This document shows, piece after piece, positions 44,907-64,000 of a stretch of 64,000 bases of DNA. Source of the stretch: Pogonophryne albipinna (lineage: Eukaryota; Chordata; Actinopteri; Perciformes; Artedidraconidae); assembly GCA_028583405.1 (NCBI GenBank), contig CM053261.1, positions 16,670,783-16,734,782 on the forward strand, in the 5' to 3' direction. The translations under genes and the position numbers were made by a program. Each line of letters starts with the position of its first letter. Position 1 is the stretch's first letter. The notes under the pieces are model-generated. The model worked only from the letters and a program-made list of their open reading frames with translations, was not told the DNA's origin and did not search any database.

Positions 44907-46636
44907 ATGTACGTGTCTGTGCTCTGTCCAGGCCATGAGCTATGAAATGGAAAGAGGAGAAGTGAGAGAGTATACGCACACTATCAGGTGTTCAGTACTT
45001 ACAACTGGCTTTACGTGAATGTGCAGTGGGAGGTGTACAAATCCCACTGAGCTCGCGGGCACTGACATTTGACAGTGAAGATTTCTGTCTGCTGTTTTTT
45101 TGGGGGGAAATGTACATCGAATTTGGTTAATAACCTCGAGCTGAAATGTATTTGGTTTTTTGAGACGGTCTATGAATGTAAGTCTTAACGGTGAGAGGGA
45201 GGGAGCAGACCGTGTTCATTACTCAGCATGCAAAACAAGATGATTTGTGACATTTTCTGCTTCAACATCTTTCCCAATCTTTCCAATTTTTAAAGCCTTC
45301 CTGTGTTTGTTTTTTTCAATGGGGGCTTGGGCTCGGTTGTGCATCCTCAGAAGAGCATGTGTATTTGTGCGTACTGTATGTGTGTGCTTGTGAGGGCTCA
45401 TGCTTGAGAGAGAAAAAGAAAAGAGAGAACCAGTGCAGGGAGGGGTCGAGGGGCTGGGGGGTTTAAGAGTAGGGAGGCAGATGGGGCAGATGGGGCAGAG
45501 GGGCGGAGGTTGATGCAGCAGAGTGCAAGAGAGAGGGGAAAGAGAAGATTTGGAACAGATTGGATGAAAGAGCGGCCGTGATAATTTCACGGTGGTAGCG
45601 AGACAGCGCTTTTCTGAGCATGTGACACAGAAAGAATGCAGGATGCGTCTGTGATAGTTCCTCCGGCAGCAACTCACATCGAGGCCTCAAGACATCTTTG
45701 GATCACGGGCAAAGATGACGGATACATTCCACCATGCCTTTATCTCTTGAGCACTACTCACACAAAACATGGATCATGAAGCATTAAATTGATACTTCTG
45801 CTGAACTTGTGTAATGTTGCCTGATTGGGGTTTATGGGAAAAACTGGATAGTAATATTGATCGCTGTCACAGTGCAATGCTAACAGATTGAAATAAGCCT
45901 TATGGGCAGCTGAGAGTTACATTGAAATGTTTTCATCAAAAAAAAAATAGCTTTACATTTTGGAATTCAGCTAAGCAGTTTTTGGAGCATACAAACTACG
46001 TTTTTTCAGGATGTGTGTTGGCTAAAATGCATCTCAATCATGCTTTATTTCTTTTCCGATCTTATATTACTAGATAAATCAAATGCATCAACATCATGTG
46101 TTTTTGAAGTTTAAATGACTCAAAGCGCAGTAAACTGGTCAGTGCAGTATTGGTTTCATTAAAACGTCAAAGAGTTGGGATTTAGGATGGTTAACAATGT
46201 GCACATACTTAATTCTCCATGATGCCATCTCAAGAGAAGATGTCAGTGTGAAGGAAAAAAAAACAGTGGCCTGTAATATCACACCCAGAATCAGAACTGC
46301 GTGCACGGCATCAAATGTCTTGCATGCAAACAGTGTGTCGATAACGGTGTCTGGCACCCACAATTCATTATCTTTGATGATTTTTTGGCTATCTGTGATC
46401 TCTCAATATCAACTACTAAAGTCTCAGTTACTTGATGACCAGTGGAAGACGAACCAAGATGCCATCCACTATGTCCAAAGCTCTAATGAACCCTAATCAT
46501 TTCATTAAATGTTTTCCTCTGTGACCTGTTAAATAATGTCAGGTCAATGATGACCTTGGCTTCAAAATGATGGATGACCAGGTCCAGCACCACATTTAAA
46601 GGTTAATCACATGCTTACATAATGGGTCTTCACTAG

Positions 46637-51389
<4,753 letters not shown>

Positions 51390-51500
51390 TTTTTTATTAA
51401 ACCTTTATTTAACCAGGTGGTCCCATTGAGATCATCGGTCTCTTTTTCAAGGGAGACCTGTCCAACATGGCAGCAAATGTTAAATCTCTAGGTGGCCAAA
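51390..51500. repeat. Teleost interspersed repeat (TTTATTTAACCAGGT type)
   Basis: AAACCTTTATTTAACCAGGT followed by CCCATTGAGATC and AAGGGAGACCTGTCCAACAT is a phrase repeated across fish genomes. Element class is not assigned. Confidence 0.6.
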
Positions 51501-54249
51501 GTCGTTTTATACAAACTATAAACACTACATATTCCATCATGCCGACAGATTTCTTTTAAGTCCGACTCGCTGAAAGTCAGGCCTTAATTGAGTTTGAGGT
51601 TAAAATGCTTGATTTGAGTCATGTGCAACCCTCATGTCCAGTGTGAAATCAAATGTTTGTGAAGAATAGAAGTAAAATCCAGAATTTATTTTTTGAATGA
51701 AAGGCTTACTCTTTTAGGATATTTATAGTAATTAATTTCTTACTTTTGCTTGTAATTCCTGGCCCTGTCCGTGTCCTTTTTTTAAAAATGCTTATTGATC
51801 TCTTAAATTATACTAATTTAATTTATTCCGTTTATTTGATTAAGATCAATCAGTTCTTTCTTCAAACATTATTTTTGATTTTTCCGAAGGTGTCACTCTA
51901 AAATTAAACTAAATGCTGCTCTTTCAAAAGGTCTGCTGTGCTTTTGTTTACCGTTTTTTGCAGTTGCAGATGACATTTTGATAGTGTTTGTTTCAACTGT
52001 CAACAGAGTCGCTGCCAGAGTTTAAATTTCTCATCTCTTTAAATGGAAGGCTAAGGCCTTTGGATAGTTCAGTAAGCCTTCAGCAGACGTGCTAATGCAG
52101 CGCTGTAGCTCAATAACCCCAACACAGCCTAAAACAATCTACTCAAACTCGGAAATAGGGTCAGCTGACTTACTCATGCGCAAATTCAATTCAGAACATT
52201 TTAAAGATTTTACGATTGGTCTGCCCCAATATCCGTTTCCTGTATTTTCTTGTTTGCCTTAATACGTATTAATTTGCCTCTCAACTCAATCAGGAACATT
52301 TGGTCGAATTCTTGTCTATGACCTCTGTATACCTCTGTCAGCCTTCCAGCATTATCTTTGACCTTGTTGTGACCTATATAAGCTCTTGGAGGCGATAGTA
52401 GAGTATCTACTCAGATTTTCTCTAATGCAAAGCTTATTCACTGCCTAAGTTGCATCACATCAATTCATAATGTCCCTTCATCAGAGCCTCTTGTCTCTTT
52501 TAGAGAGCTTCTCTGCTCGGCTGGGCAACTTTTTGTTCCAGTAACACCACAAGGCTGTTATTCATTTTTTATCTGCTGATTTGTACCCCTAAATTACTTA
52601 TTTCCGGAAAAAAAGACAATGAAACAAGTTGTCAAGTTGCTCTTGACAGTCGTCACAGAGCCCATTAATACCCGACATGACCCAAAGGTTTGATCACAGT
52701 TTCACTCTAACTGCTTCATCTTGACACAATAGCAGGATTTAGTACAGATCTGGGGATTAGCTACTGTTTCACTCTGGGGTTTCAGATATTATTGTACGAA
52801 TCAGTCCTCTGCATTCCAGTAAAACTATGACACTGTATATGGACAATGATCAGACAGCCTTAAGTCTTTAACCTCTTTTTGTCAGGCAGCCAGGGGAAAG
52901 CTAGTCAGAAGCAGGGAGAACGCCACTAAAACAGCCGCCTCTGGGTGAGAAGCTGCTTGTGCAGCTGATTGTAAAGCATGTGAGCTGCTTTGTTTCCTGT
53001 GTGCATGTCCTGTATTTGAGTTTGCTACAGGGAGTCTAATGCTGGTTAGCATCTGTATGCAATGCCAACAACCATCAGTACGAAAGAGACAAGATCGCAC
53101 TTTAGATTATAATTTATATAACAACATGTTTACTACACAATGCAAGGCCTGTCATCAAATAGTCACATTTGCATAACCCCATACTGTTCTGAATAGTTCA
53201 GGTTAAACTGACCTACATGTGCCTTTCTGTATAATCTTAATCAGAATACTCTTGACCTCAGCAAAGCAGGGTCATCCCTACTAATGTAAAAGTCTCTGAC
53301 TGACACATGTGGTTTATGGAGTTTCACCATTGGTCAGTCAGGTAATGGACAATGAATGTGATGGAAATTCCCCATTGGCTCTTGCCCTATGATATAAAAA
53401 CTGTGCTTCAGCTGCATTTTGTTCCTGAAACTAACGTTGTTGGTCACGAACCATGAAGTGTCTGTGTAAACAGATACAAAGTTAAATCACGTTGCAGTGG
53501 AAAAAAACATAGCTGATCAAGTGATCATATTCTATGTAGAACCAGAAGCTAACAGGAGAAGAAGATCTGGAAATATTTTGACAAAGTACACCCTTAAAGT
53601 GAACATAGGCTGATGTCTAACTCAGAGCTGACCATCATGGTGGCAGGAATAATCTCTTTGTGCCCATGCACCATTAAAACCCTAACATTAAAGGAATAGG
53701 CTGACTCATATTGTGTTTAATGCAACAGACAATGATATATACTAGGATTCTTGTTTGATCACTCCCCAGGTTGCTTTTTCAAAAGTCCTTGGAATGCTTA
53801 GCTGTGATGAATAGGCTGTTGTCTTGCTTTAGTTTTGATGTAAATGGGTACCTGGTTTAATAAATGTGAAACATGTTTGCCGGTGCTGTTCCCCTGCTGA
53901 AGACTACAGTTATTTATGACTGGAAGATGTAGGGAAGAGCCGTATTCTCCCTGCTGCCTTCCACAGCGGGGTTATTCTCAGTGGAACACCTCATCCGATC
54001 CCTCTTGAAATGCAAGCCCTCCGAGCACAGCTCTGACACACACACCTGCACACATCATTCATAAAGCATTACAAGATGATTAAAAGCTCACCTGTGCCTT
54101 AAATTCTTGTTTTAACATTGCAAAAATGTGCTTTTAATAAAAATAATACCTTTGCTTTCCTTCATCTCCCCAAACGTGAGCAAATTAAGCAGTTGTGACA
54201 CATGATACCACTATGCCATGTTTTTTCCTTCTTCCTCCTAAATCATACA
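51501..54249. other. Intergenic sequence, nothing recognised
   Basis: AT-rich, with no supported exon or mobile element ends. Confidence 0.4.
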
Positions 54250-54425
54250 TTACATGTCATTTGTTAGACGCTTTTATCCAAAGCGACTTACTCAGTACTG
54301 TGGACCATCCCCACAAGGGCAAATTTGAGGTGAAGTGTCTTGCCAACGACATGCTGACTGCAGTGGGACTCAAACTTGCTATCCCCTGATTCAAAGTCCA
54401 GCTCACTACCCACTGAGCCACAGCC
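54250..54425 (+). repeat. Teleost interspersed repeat (TTTATCCAAAGCGACTTA type)
   Basis: Contains GACGCTTTTATCCAAAGCGA, then AAGTGTCTTGCCAACG and CCACTGAGCCACAG, in the order seen in a very abundant fish repeat. It is a fragment without visible target duplication. The open frame across it is not a gene. Confidence 0.7.
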
Positions 54426-56185
<1,760 letters not shown>

Positions 56186-57255
56186 AGTATAGTTTCGCCA
56201 ACAAAACTAGGCCACAGTATGACTTCACATTTGTTACTCGGCCAATAGCATGCAGCCTGTTTCAATGTGCATCTATTTATCACAGAATCCCAAAGAAATT
56301 CACGGCTCCAAATGGGCTTTTGCTTTACATTTATCCAATACTATCAGGCAGTATTTCGTTTTAATATTTGTCCCGAAGCTTATTGGAATTCGCTTTTGTT
56401 TATGTTAACGTAAAAGTGATGCCTGCTGAACACAAATATATTAAGCAGGGGTAGAGTGAAACCAGATACACTCCTTTTCCCGGATCACAATGCAGAATCC
56501 AGATGTCTGGGCAAGAAGAACAGGCTCCACAGCGGTATGAAAGCTTGAGAGGCACCTGCTGGCGTGAGTTATTTTCCACTGTAGGAGTAAACAATAATTT
56601 CACCTTTTTGCCTATCAGGTCTGAAAGTATTACAGTCAGAGGTGCTGTAGTGGAAATAGGATACGTTTCTTTTCACAAAGTTGAGTTTGCTTTTACCGGC
56701 CTGGTTCTATGCCAATGTTTGACCTTGGTTGTGTATATAATGATTCTGTGTGTGTGCACGGTTGTGTTAAATGGGTAGGTGCGGTCAGCGGAGGTCTGCT
56801 TCAGTTAAGGGTCCATGGTAACACGGGATTGCACAGGGACAGAGTTTGGGTGTGTGACTGTTGGGAGTAAAAATATCAAGTGGCAGTTTACACAGTATAC
56901 AAGTAGCATGGCAATGGTTGAATTTGAGGTGAGCAGGTCAGTATGCATGTGACTGTTCATGCTTTCTTTGCAGTCCATTGTTTGTGCGTTGTTATGAAAT
57001 TGCAATAAGTAGGCTGGTGTAAGTAATGGCAGTGTGTTAACTGTGGAACAAAAGCCAGGAGGCAAATAGCATAAAGACTGGAAGCAGGGGCAAACAGCAA
57101 GTTAAAGGGATCACCAAAGGTCACTACAAGTCAAATTGTATTTTGTTGAACTATTCTTGTAGCAAATATGTTAATTATGTGATGGAAAGTGATGAACCTG
57201 CTCTCATTTGTGTGCAACATGCTATTAATTTATCTCTTTTTATTATGTGTTGCAG

Positions 57256-57873
57256 ACTTGGACGCCTTCAGTTGCTGGGGAGATATCACACCACAGAACA
57301 AGCTGAAAATATTTTATCAGGAAGGTTAAGCAAAACCGACCTATATCTAACTGAGGGTGGATGCTGCAGAAGCCAAACGAGGGCAACGTACCACGAGAGC
57401 CATGTGGGAGGAGAGTAAGGCAGTTCTGCAATTCGCAAGCATCGAGCCCTAACAATCTGTCCAGTGCTATTCGCTCAACGTTCTCCAGCCCTGTTTCCTA
57501 GCTGTTCCTCAGGGGCAGCCCCTGCTATGCACCCCAGCTCTGTTGGCTTCAGCAGGCAGTCCGACCTCAGTGCCAGGCGCTGTGTGGGCATCCCAAAAGC
57601 CTGGGTTCTGACCACACTGGACTTACAGACAGCCCCTGAACAAAAATAATCAAATACTCCTGAGCCGCTCCTCTGTGTGGTGGCTTTCCTGTCTAGTGTT
57701 AAATTGGGCTGTTGTGAAGACTTGTCTGCCTCTTCACCAGCAAGTTCTCAGCATTAGTGAAAACCCTCTCCAACTCGTCCACCAGATCCTTTTAGGTCAC
57801 CACTTCGTTATAATTTGCTTTCCCATCAAGCAGCAGCACGACTTCCTTTGTGCTCACCACGTGGTGGAGGACC
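57256..57873 (+). other. gnaz: gnaz 5' untranslated part of the first coding exon (inferred)
   Basis: A good acceptor, pyrimidine-rich TCTCTTTTTATTATG then TTGCAG, ends at 57255. Other AGs after pyrimidine tracts (for example CTCTTCACCAG near 57740) are alternatives. Mammalian GNAZ has its start codon in an exon preceded by non-coding exon(s), so a spliced leader is expected here. Confidence 0.4.
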
Positions 57874-58596
57874 ATGGGATGCCGTCAGAGCTCGGAGGAG
57901 AAGGAAGCGGCGCGGCGCTCCCGGCGAATCGACCGCCACCTGCGCTCAGAGAGTCAGCGGCAGCGGCGTGAGATCAAGCTCCTGTTGCTGGGCACCAGCA
58001 ACTCGGGCAAGAGCACCATTGTCAAGCAGATGAAGATCATCCACAGTGGAGGCTTCAACCTGGATGCCTGCAAGGAGTACAAGCCCCTAATCTTGTACAA
58101 TGCCATCGACTCGCTCACACGCATCATCCGTGCCCTCACTACACTCAAGATCGACTTTAACAATGCTGATCGCGCCTACGACGCCGTGCAGCTCTTCGCC
58201 CTCACAGGACCGGCTGAGAGCAAAGGGGAGATCACTCTAGAGCTGCAGGGGGTCATGAAACGTCTGTGGGGGGACTCAGGGGTACAGGAGTGCTTTCAGC
58301 GATCCAATGAGTACCACTTAGAGGACAACACTGCCTACTACCTGAATGACCTGGACCGCATCTCTGCACTCGAGTTCATCCCAACCGTTGAGGACATCCT
58401 GCGGTCCCGTGACATGACCACCGGCATTGTGGAGAACAAGTTCACCTTCAAGGAGCTTACCTTCAAGATGGTGGATGTGGGTGGGCAACGTTCGGAGAGA
58501 AAGAAGTGGATCCACTGCTTCGAGGGCGTGACTGCAATCATTTTCTGTGTCGAGCTAAGTGGCTATGACCTCAAACTTTACGAGGACAACCAGACG
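57874..58596 (+). CDS. gnaz: Gz alpha subunit, first coding exon (codons 1-241, partial gene)
   Basis: Encodes the N-terminal two thirds of G alpha z, a pertussis-toxin-insensitive Gi-class subunit that inhibits adenylyl cyclase, mainly in neurons. MGC at 1-3 provides the myristoyl (G2) and palmitoyl (C3) sites. S16 and S27, the known PKC/PAK phosphorylation sites, are kept. The P-loop is GTSNSGKS (40-47), the Gz-specific form of the usual GxGESGKS and linked to its slow GTP turnover. Switch I has R179; switch II is DVGGQ with Q205, the same numbering as human. The exon ends DNQT at donor GTAAGA, the boundary I recall from human GNAZ. ATG is in a strong context (ACCATGG); an in-frame GTG 24 bases upstream is not needed. 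The last ~114 residues are not in the window. Confidence 0.97.
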
Positions 58597-61500
58597 GTAA
58601 GAAAAATCTGTTTTACAGGAGCCATATATGCACATGCACACATGTGCACTAAACATCCCTGTTAATATAGCAGTTTGAATAGATCATCCTAATAAGCAAG
58701 GAAGTATTCAATCTCCACTGACTAAGTTTTACTTTGTGAGAAGAGATCCAACCAGTATTTTAATCAGTGGGTTGAGGTCATTTAAGTGACAAGATCAAAT
58801 ATTTTTTAGTCAGAAAAGAAAGTACTTCTGACGCATTGCAATGATCTTAGATACCAATAATCTTGGTATCTATATTCGAAGTCCACGTAATTGCTTCAAA
58901 GCATGAACTGTCTGGTGCACAAATAGGTTAAATATATTCCTTCGCTAATTGTGAACAATCAAAGGCAAAATGTTTGGGGTTGTCAACACCTCCAAATATT
59001 ACATTTTTATATTAAATGTTTTAAATTTGGAAGCAAAGAGATCACAATTGAGTGTGTTATATTGGATGTAATCAAGTACATCAGGTCTGCCTTTTCCATC
59101 TAACACTCCTTGTTTACTTTAATGTAAATAAATGCACAATCATTAGTTCACTGTAAGATTATTAAACCATCAAACCAGTGAACAGCTTATCACTTAAAGC
59201 AGCTACTGTAAACAGACCTGAACAAAGAATGGGAGTTCATTCTAAGTACAACATTAAGTGTACCTTTAGTTCAGGTCTATAGCTAGAGGATACAGCTATG
59301 TAAAAGTTTCATTAAACTAAAGGATCAGAGGTTACATAAATGATATGTTCTGTTGGAGAGGAATTAGGAGATTCACCTCAGAAGCCCAAACAAATGTCTT
59401 ACTCTTTTTGGTACATTTTGATTTACATGGACTGGATTTACTGTATTAAAGTGCTGAAGAGCTTCTCTGTGAAAATGTAACAGGCACTTATCTGCAGAAG
59501 GTTGTTTTCCACTCTTTACCCTTTTCATCTTTTTATTATGCTCTAAATAACATTACCACTGACTGTAATAGCATTCAGTGCATTCAGTTTTGTTTAATAA
59601 ACCATTTGGAAGGCCTTATCCAAATGTTATGGTCCTTTCCAAAGTTATTTGGCTGGAGGCATGAATGGAGAAATAGGTGAAACACATCCCCTTTGCCTTA
59701 TTGTGGTAGTGCAGCTATTTCAAATCTGTCTGAATGAGAATGGCCGGTTGGTTATCTCCCCTTCATGGTTGTGGAATTTGAACGATTTGCCATCCATAGA
59801 ATATCTGCTTTGTTATCTGAGTGTTTTGGAATAGTTAGGTAGTTATTGCTTGTTTAACTGCCTTTTTGATAATGGAAGGTCAACAATAGATACTATTTTA
59901 CTTCTTGAGTCCAGACCAACTATGAGGGGTCAGCTATTTACTATTTCTTCAAAGCCATGATCACATATTGTTTCCTAAAGTGGCTCCAGTTCACTTTTTC
60001 ATACACTCAAAAATAGCTTGAGAGCAAAGTCATTCCTGTTACTGAGCTGGCCTGATAATTCATGGGTTGCCCAGATAAAACAGGGAGTGCACGGAGATGG
60101 GTTGGAACAAGAAATCAATTAGTTTTATAGGTTAAAAATAAAGTCTGAGAAGAAAATGCAGTATGGTGTTAATTGAGTTCACAGAATAAAGTGTGAGGCT
60201 GTACCTGTGAGAATTAACAGATTGTGAAGGCACCGAGTAGCAATGGGAGTTCACAGGTGCTAGAAAAAACAACTTATAATATTCTAAGATAGGAGCGGAA
60301 GAAGATGGCAATAGATCAGATTAACCAGAAAGAAAGACATCCTGAAATTAGAGCAGTCATCCTGCGGCAGATATAAAGACGTTTTCTGCAAATACTGACA
60401 ATTTCATGGTTAGGTTGTAGTTGAATTCATGACTGCTTTTAAAGTTGTATGTGTTTTAACACGTGAAATAAAGTAGCCTTTGAAGAAACCAACAGGGTTT
60501 CTTTTAGTTAAACGAGGGTTAACTAACTTGTGAAAGAAAATACCCATTAATGGTGGCTGTGATTTTCAGGGGCCAAACTGTGACATGTTGCCTTAACTGA
60601 CTCAATGAACCATTTCACAAACAGCTCTTCTTTGTGCGTTAACACAGAGACTCACTACACTACACCTCAGCTAAATAAGTCCATTATATTTAGATGTATT
60701 TTAAGTGTTTAAGAGTTTTACTCAACATGCATCAGCTAACCCTGAACTGAGGTGACACTGAAGAATTCATTGGGTCGCATCGACTAGTTGTACTTGTTAA
60801 CATTAGAGATGAGAACATGAGACTGAAAAAATGGTTTGGCCTTTCCGAAATGGTTTTATTGCATATAATTTTGAAGATGGGTTATATTGCTAAGTAATCA
60901 TGTTTATAATTTGAGGATCTACACAAGAGACAGCACGCATATAGTGGCAAACAGCCAACTCCATTTCCCTGTGCACGTTGCTTAAGGATACTAGTGGCTC
61001 AGTTGCCAAAACGGCACACTAATTATCTATTCCACGGTGAGCAACCAGTCTCTCTCCACTTTAACAGTTTTATTAGCGCAAATCTTTTGGTTTAAAGAAA
61101 TGTGTTTGAATGCCACATTAATGAGTGCAGATTCAATACCATATTGATGGTAAATAAACCAGATTCTAATATAAATGACTTTAACAAACATCTGCTGTAA
61201 AATGATCATCATATCAACCATATAGAACAAATTTACACTAACAAGCAAAAAGCATTTTAAATAGCAGGCTATACCTTATTATATAACTATGCAATTACAT
61301 TACTCATTAGGCGGTTTTATAACAGATGTGACGGTGTCTTAATGCCCCCAAGTATAATTATATTCATTTACAGTATATAATGGATGGGTAGATCATGCAG
61401 AAATGTACAGAAGTAAAGCAGAATGGTAGAACATTTTAAAGCATGACCTACAGAGAGGAGCTACTCGCATATTCATGTTTTAGTCACCAAATCAACTGAA

Positions 61501-64000
61501 TAGATGTGTAAAAGTATTAGTGAAAAACTACTCTTACATACTCATGACATGGCTGAGATTTTAAAATCCTCTGCTGTATTATGTGGCCTGAAGATTTATA
61601 AAAGAGCCAAATGCAGAGTTATGGAAGAAAGGCTGTTCTAGCATAGAAATCACATAATGGTGGCAATCAGGCCACACCCTCAGAAATCTACAGGACGATC
61701 AGGCAGACAGCATAATGCAACAGCACCTCTAAATGTCACATTCAGTGTACATCTTATCTAAACGTTTCTGGATTAAGTGCAGTTATGTTGCTGCACTTCC
61801 ATTTCCACAGAAGGCTCCTCTGTGAATTCCTGCATCTTGGAGCCCCCTGCTTCCATAACCGCTGTCAGCTGACAGCACTGCTGAACAGCTGTTACCTAAC
61901 ACTAAGTCTGGCCTCTACATGCTCAATGCATGTGCATAGACAGGCAAGAGTGTTTGTATATGTGCGTACTTTCTGGTTACACACTTGATACATCAGTTGA
62001 TGGGGTAAATAACCGCAGTGAAACCGGATTTGGTTTCTTGTAAAATGGGTGAGTAAGGATTGAGGTGAAGAAGGTACTTCATGGCATGAAGTTTGTAACC
62101 ATCCATGTGCTGGTAAATTAAGATGACCCAGATAAGGGTGCGAAGAGAGAATAGTACTCACAAGCTACGCTAATATAGGGAAATGAATACAGCTTATGCT
62201 ACACGACTTCACGACAAAATGATATTCCATAAAAATAAAACGAGTATACAATTCATACGGATTAAGTATTAGACCAACATTCAAGGACAGACAAGTCGAC
62301 ATTTTTCAATCTACCAAAACAAAAAGATACTGACAATTGACTATAGCAAAGATTATAATGAATAGCAGAATATTGAGATCAGACTGAAGGGAAAATATAT
62401 ACATATTTCTAAAGGAAATGTTTTCAATCTTGTACGGAAAGGAGAAAACTGTGCAGACTCATCAGATGCTTTGATAAATAACAAGAACATCACCAAATCT
62501 TTGCCTGAGCATTTTGCAGGATAATCTAGGTTTCTCTTAACATATAACCTAGCTTGAAATTCATCTTTCACAGGTTGTACACTACATAAACTAGATTTAA
62601 CCACAGAGATAATATAAGCAGGCTCCGTAAAAACGTTTCCTGTATGTCACGTTTATTGGATTAACATTCCCATGAGAACATGAGTAAATGCAGTAAAGCT
62701 TTTGTACAACATATGTATTGATTGCTAAATAGTGGCTCTATTACCATAATGTTATCAATGTGTTCAATTCCAAGTCCTGCAATACAAGAACGAGCTGTCA
62801 TTTTAATTAGTTTTAACTGCGTTAAAAATTGAGGTAATTTCCCCCCAGCATCAACGATATTTGACTTAATCAAATATCAGCAGTTTCATTAAGAGACCTT
62901 CATGTCCATGTTATCTTAAGCCTGACGTGGAGACTATAACTTAAATGTATTTTTTTTTTAATGTATAAGTCTATCAAAACAGTTATTATTGCTATAAATA
63001 CACCTTTGTGAGATCAAACTAAGTCACTGAGTTGTTGGGCTGAGGTGACTCATCTTATTTCAAGTGCAGTTCTGATTCTTATATTTCTTAGACCAGACCG
63101 AACAACAGTAGCAGAATGTATGAACAGACGCTCCATGAATTATGTCTTATGTAAAGAAAAACAACATAATAAGGATTACAGAAGTTAAATTGCATGCCAT
63201 AAGGAGGACTAAGCTCAGTGTTTGTTAAATATTTCAATTGGTTTTGTAACTGTAACTTAGGAGTTTAAGACATTATGTGCATTATGTATTGTGTGTATGG
63301 TTATCACTGAACAAAAACGCTGCTTTGAAAGTTCCTCCTTAGAGGAAAAGATCATAGATCATCTTAGTGATCTAAACCTTCAAAACTTCAATGTCACACG
63401 AGCAGAAAAAACAAACTTCGTCCGACCAGATTCAGTTTCAATGCAGCAGCTCACACACGAGAGAAAGTACACCATAATAATTACAGTGCAACATTTACCC
63501 ATCAACCCATTCCCTGATGCATTTTCCCTGTCCCATCCCTGTCTTCATAATGAATCAGTTGCCATGGTTACTGTTGCATGGTAACAGGCCAGTCAAATGC
63601 TCCTAATCCTGCCGCTGTTGACAGTGAGCTGTGACTAGGGAAGGGAGGATGAGAAGGAGAGAGGGGGGGGGGGAGAGCGTTTGTACAACAAACAGCAGCG
63701 CTAGAGAGAATAGATAGGAGGTGTGTACGTGCACACATGAATTGTGTTTCTGCGAGAGTGTTTGTGGGTGCATTATTATGAATGTGTAGTAGAGGTTTCT
63801 ATGCAATGGCTGAGGCTGAGCAACTGCAGTGGGTTGCGTGAGAGGTGAAAATGAAACGCCTCGATGAGAGGTTCGCGGGTATTTAAGCTTGTGTTAGCCA
63901 AACATAAAGGCAGACACTGCTCTATTTCCATTGTCGCAATCATTATTTTATAAAGCTGTCTAACAGGAATTAATTACCTGTCACATAAATGACGACTGGA
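58597..64000 (+). other. gnaz: gnaz intron, runs off the window
   Basis: Starts with donor GTAAGA. No segment encodes the expected C-terminal part (for example an NKKD motif or the KYIGLC end), so the intron exceeds 5.4 kb. It contains the tandem X-box-like site at 63558-63585 and a short G run at about 63664. I see no RSPH14-like exon on the opposite strand. Confidence 0.7.
63558..63585. promoter_or_regulatory. Tandem X-box-like (RFX) motifs
   Basis: GTTGCCATGGTTAC (63558-63571) and GTTGCATGGTAAC (63573-63585) are each one change away from the palindromic X-box GTTGCCATGGTAAC bound by RFX factors. They lie one base apart in an otherwise ordinary intron. Confidence 0.45.

Noticed and set aside
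57025..57050. TGGCAGTGTGTTAACTG, resembling miR-34
   Set aside because: Several mismatches beyond the seed and no complementary arm nearby.
58597..64000. Search for the second gnaz coding exon and for antisense rsph14 exons
   Set aside because: No frame carries the expected Gz C-terminal motifs or armadillo-like rsph14 sequence, so neither is claimed.

Overview
The window is nuclear DNA of a ray-finned (teleost) fish. Coding sequence is sparse, exons have GT-AG introns, (CA)n arrays run to about 300 bp, and several DNA transposons of the hAT type common in teleosts are present, along with microRNA paralogues best known from fish (miR-130c and miR-301c). No bacterial-style operons, rRNA, tRNA or CRISPR array were seen.

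Left part (1-13.4 kb). The only gene I can support is a minus-strand microRNA cluster: a miR-130c hairpin at about 4.05 kb and a miR-301c hairpin at about 3.6 kb. A promoter-like block lies upstream at about 5.77-5.86 kb, with three CCAAT boxes in minus orientation 41 and 44 bp apart, plus a CACGTG E-box. Two AATAAA signals lie downstream at about 1.94-1.95 kb. The rest is AT-rich non-coding DNA with a few blocks of more complex sequence that look like enhancers, a hAT-like MITE and a decayed tandem repeat.

Middle part (13.5-35.6 kb). Eleven coding exons on the minus strand give a complete 377-residue SPPL3, an intramembrane GxGD aspartyl protease. All junctions are GT-AG with consistent phase. 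The catalytic aspartates fall at 200 and 271, and a PAL motif is at 334-336. A 3' UTR of about 2.8 kb probably ends near 13.52 kb. Introns 1, 2 and 10 carry hAT-type elements with 8-bp target duplications. In intron 10, two different elements sit head to tail and share one target duplication.

Right part (35.6-64 kb). This is a long non-coding stretch with another hAT element, a TTAA-flanked MITE, a 71-bp tandem duplication and two roughly 300-bp (CA)n arrays. It is followed by the first coding exon of gnaz (plus strand, residues 1-241 of the Gz alpha subunit). The remaining codons are not in the window, so the intron runs beyond 64 kb.

The genes are not a functional unit. SPPL3 acts in the Golgi, Gz alpha is a plasma-membrane signalling protein, and the miRNAs are post-transcriptional regulators. 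In human, miR-130b/301b and GNAZ both lie on 22q11.2, whereas SPPL3 is on 12q24, so the window joins two human synteny groups.
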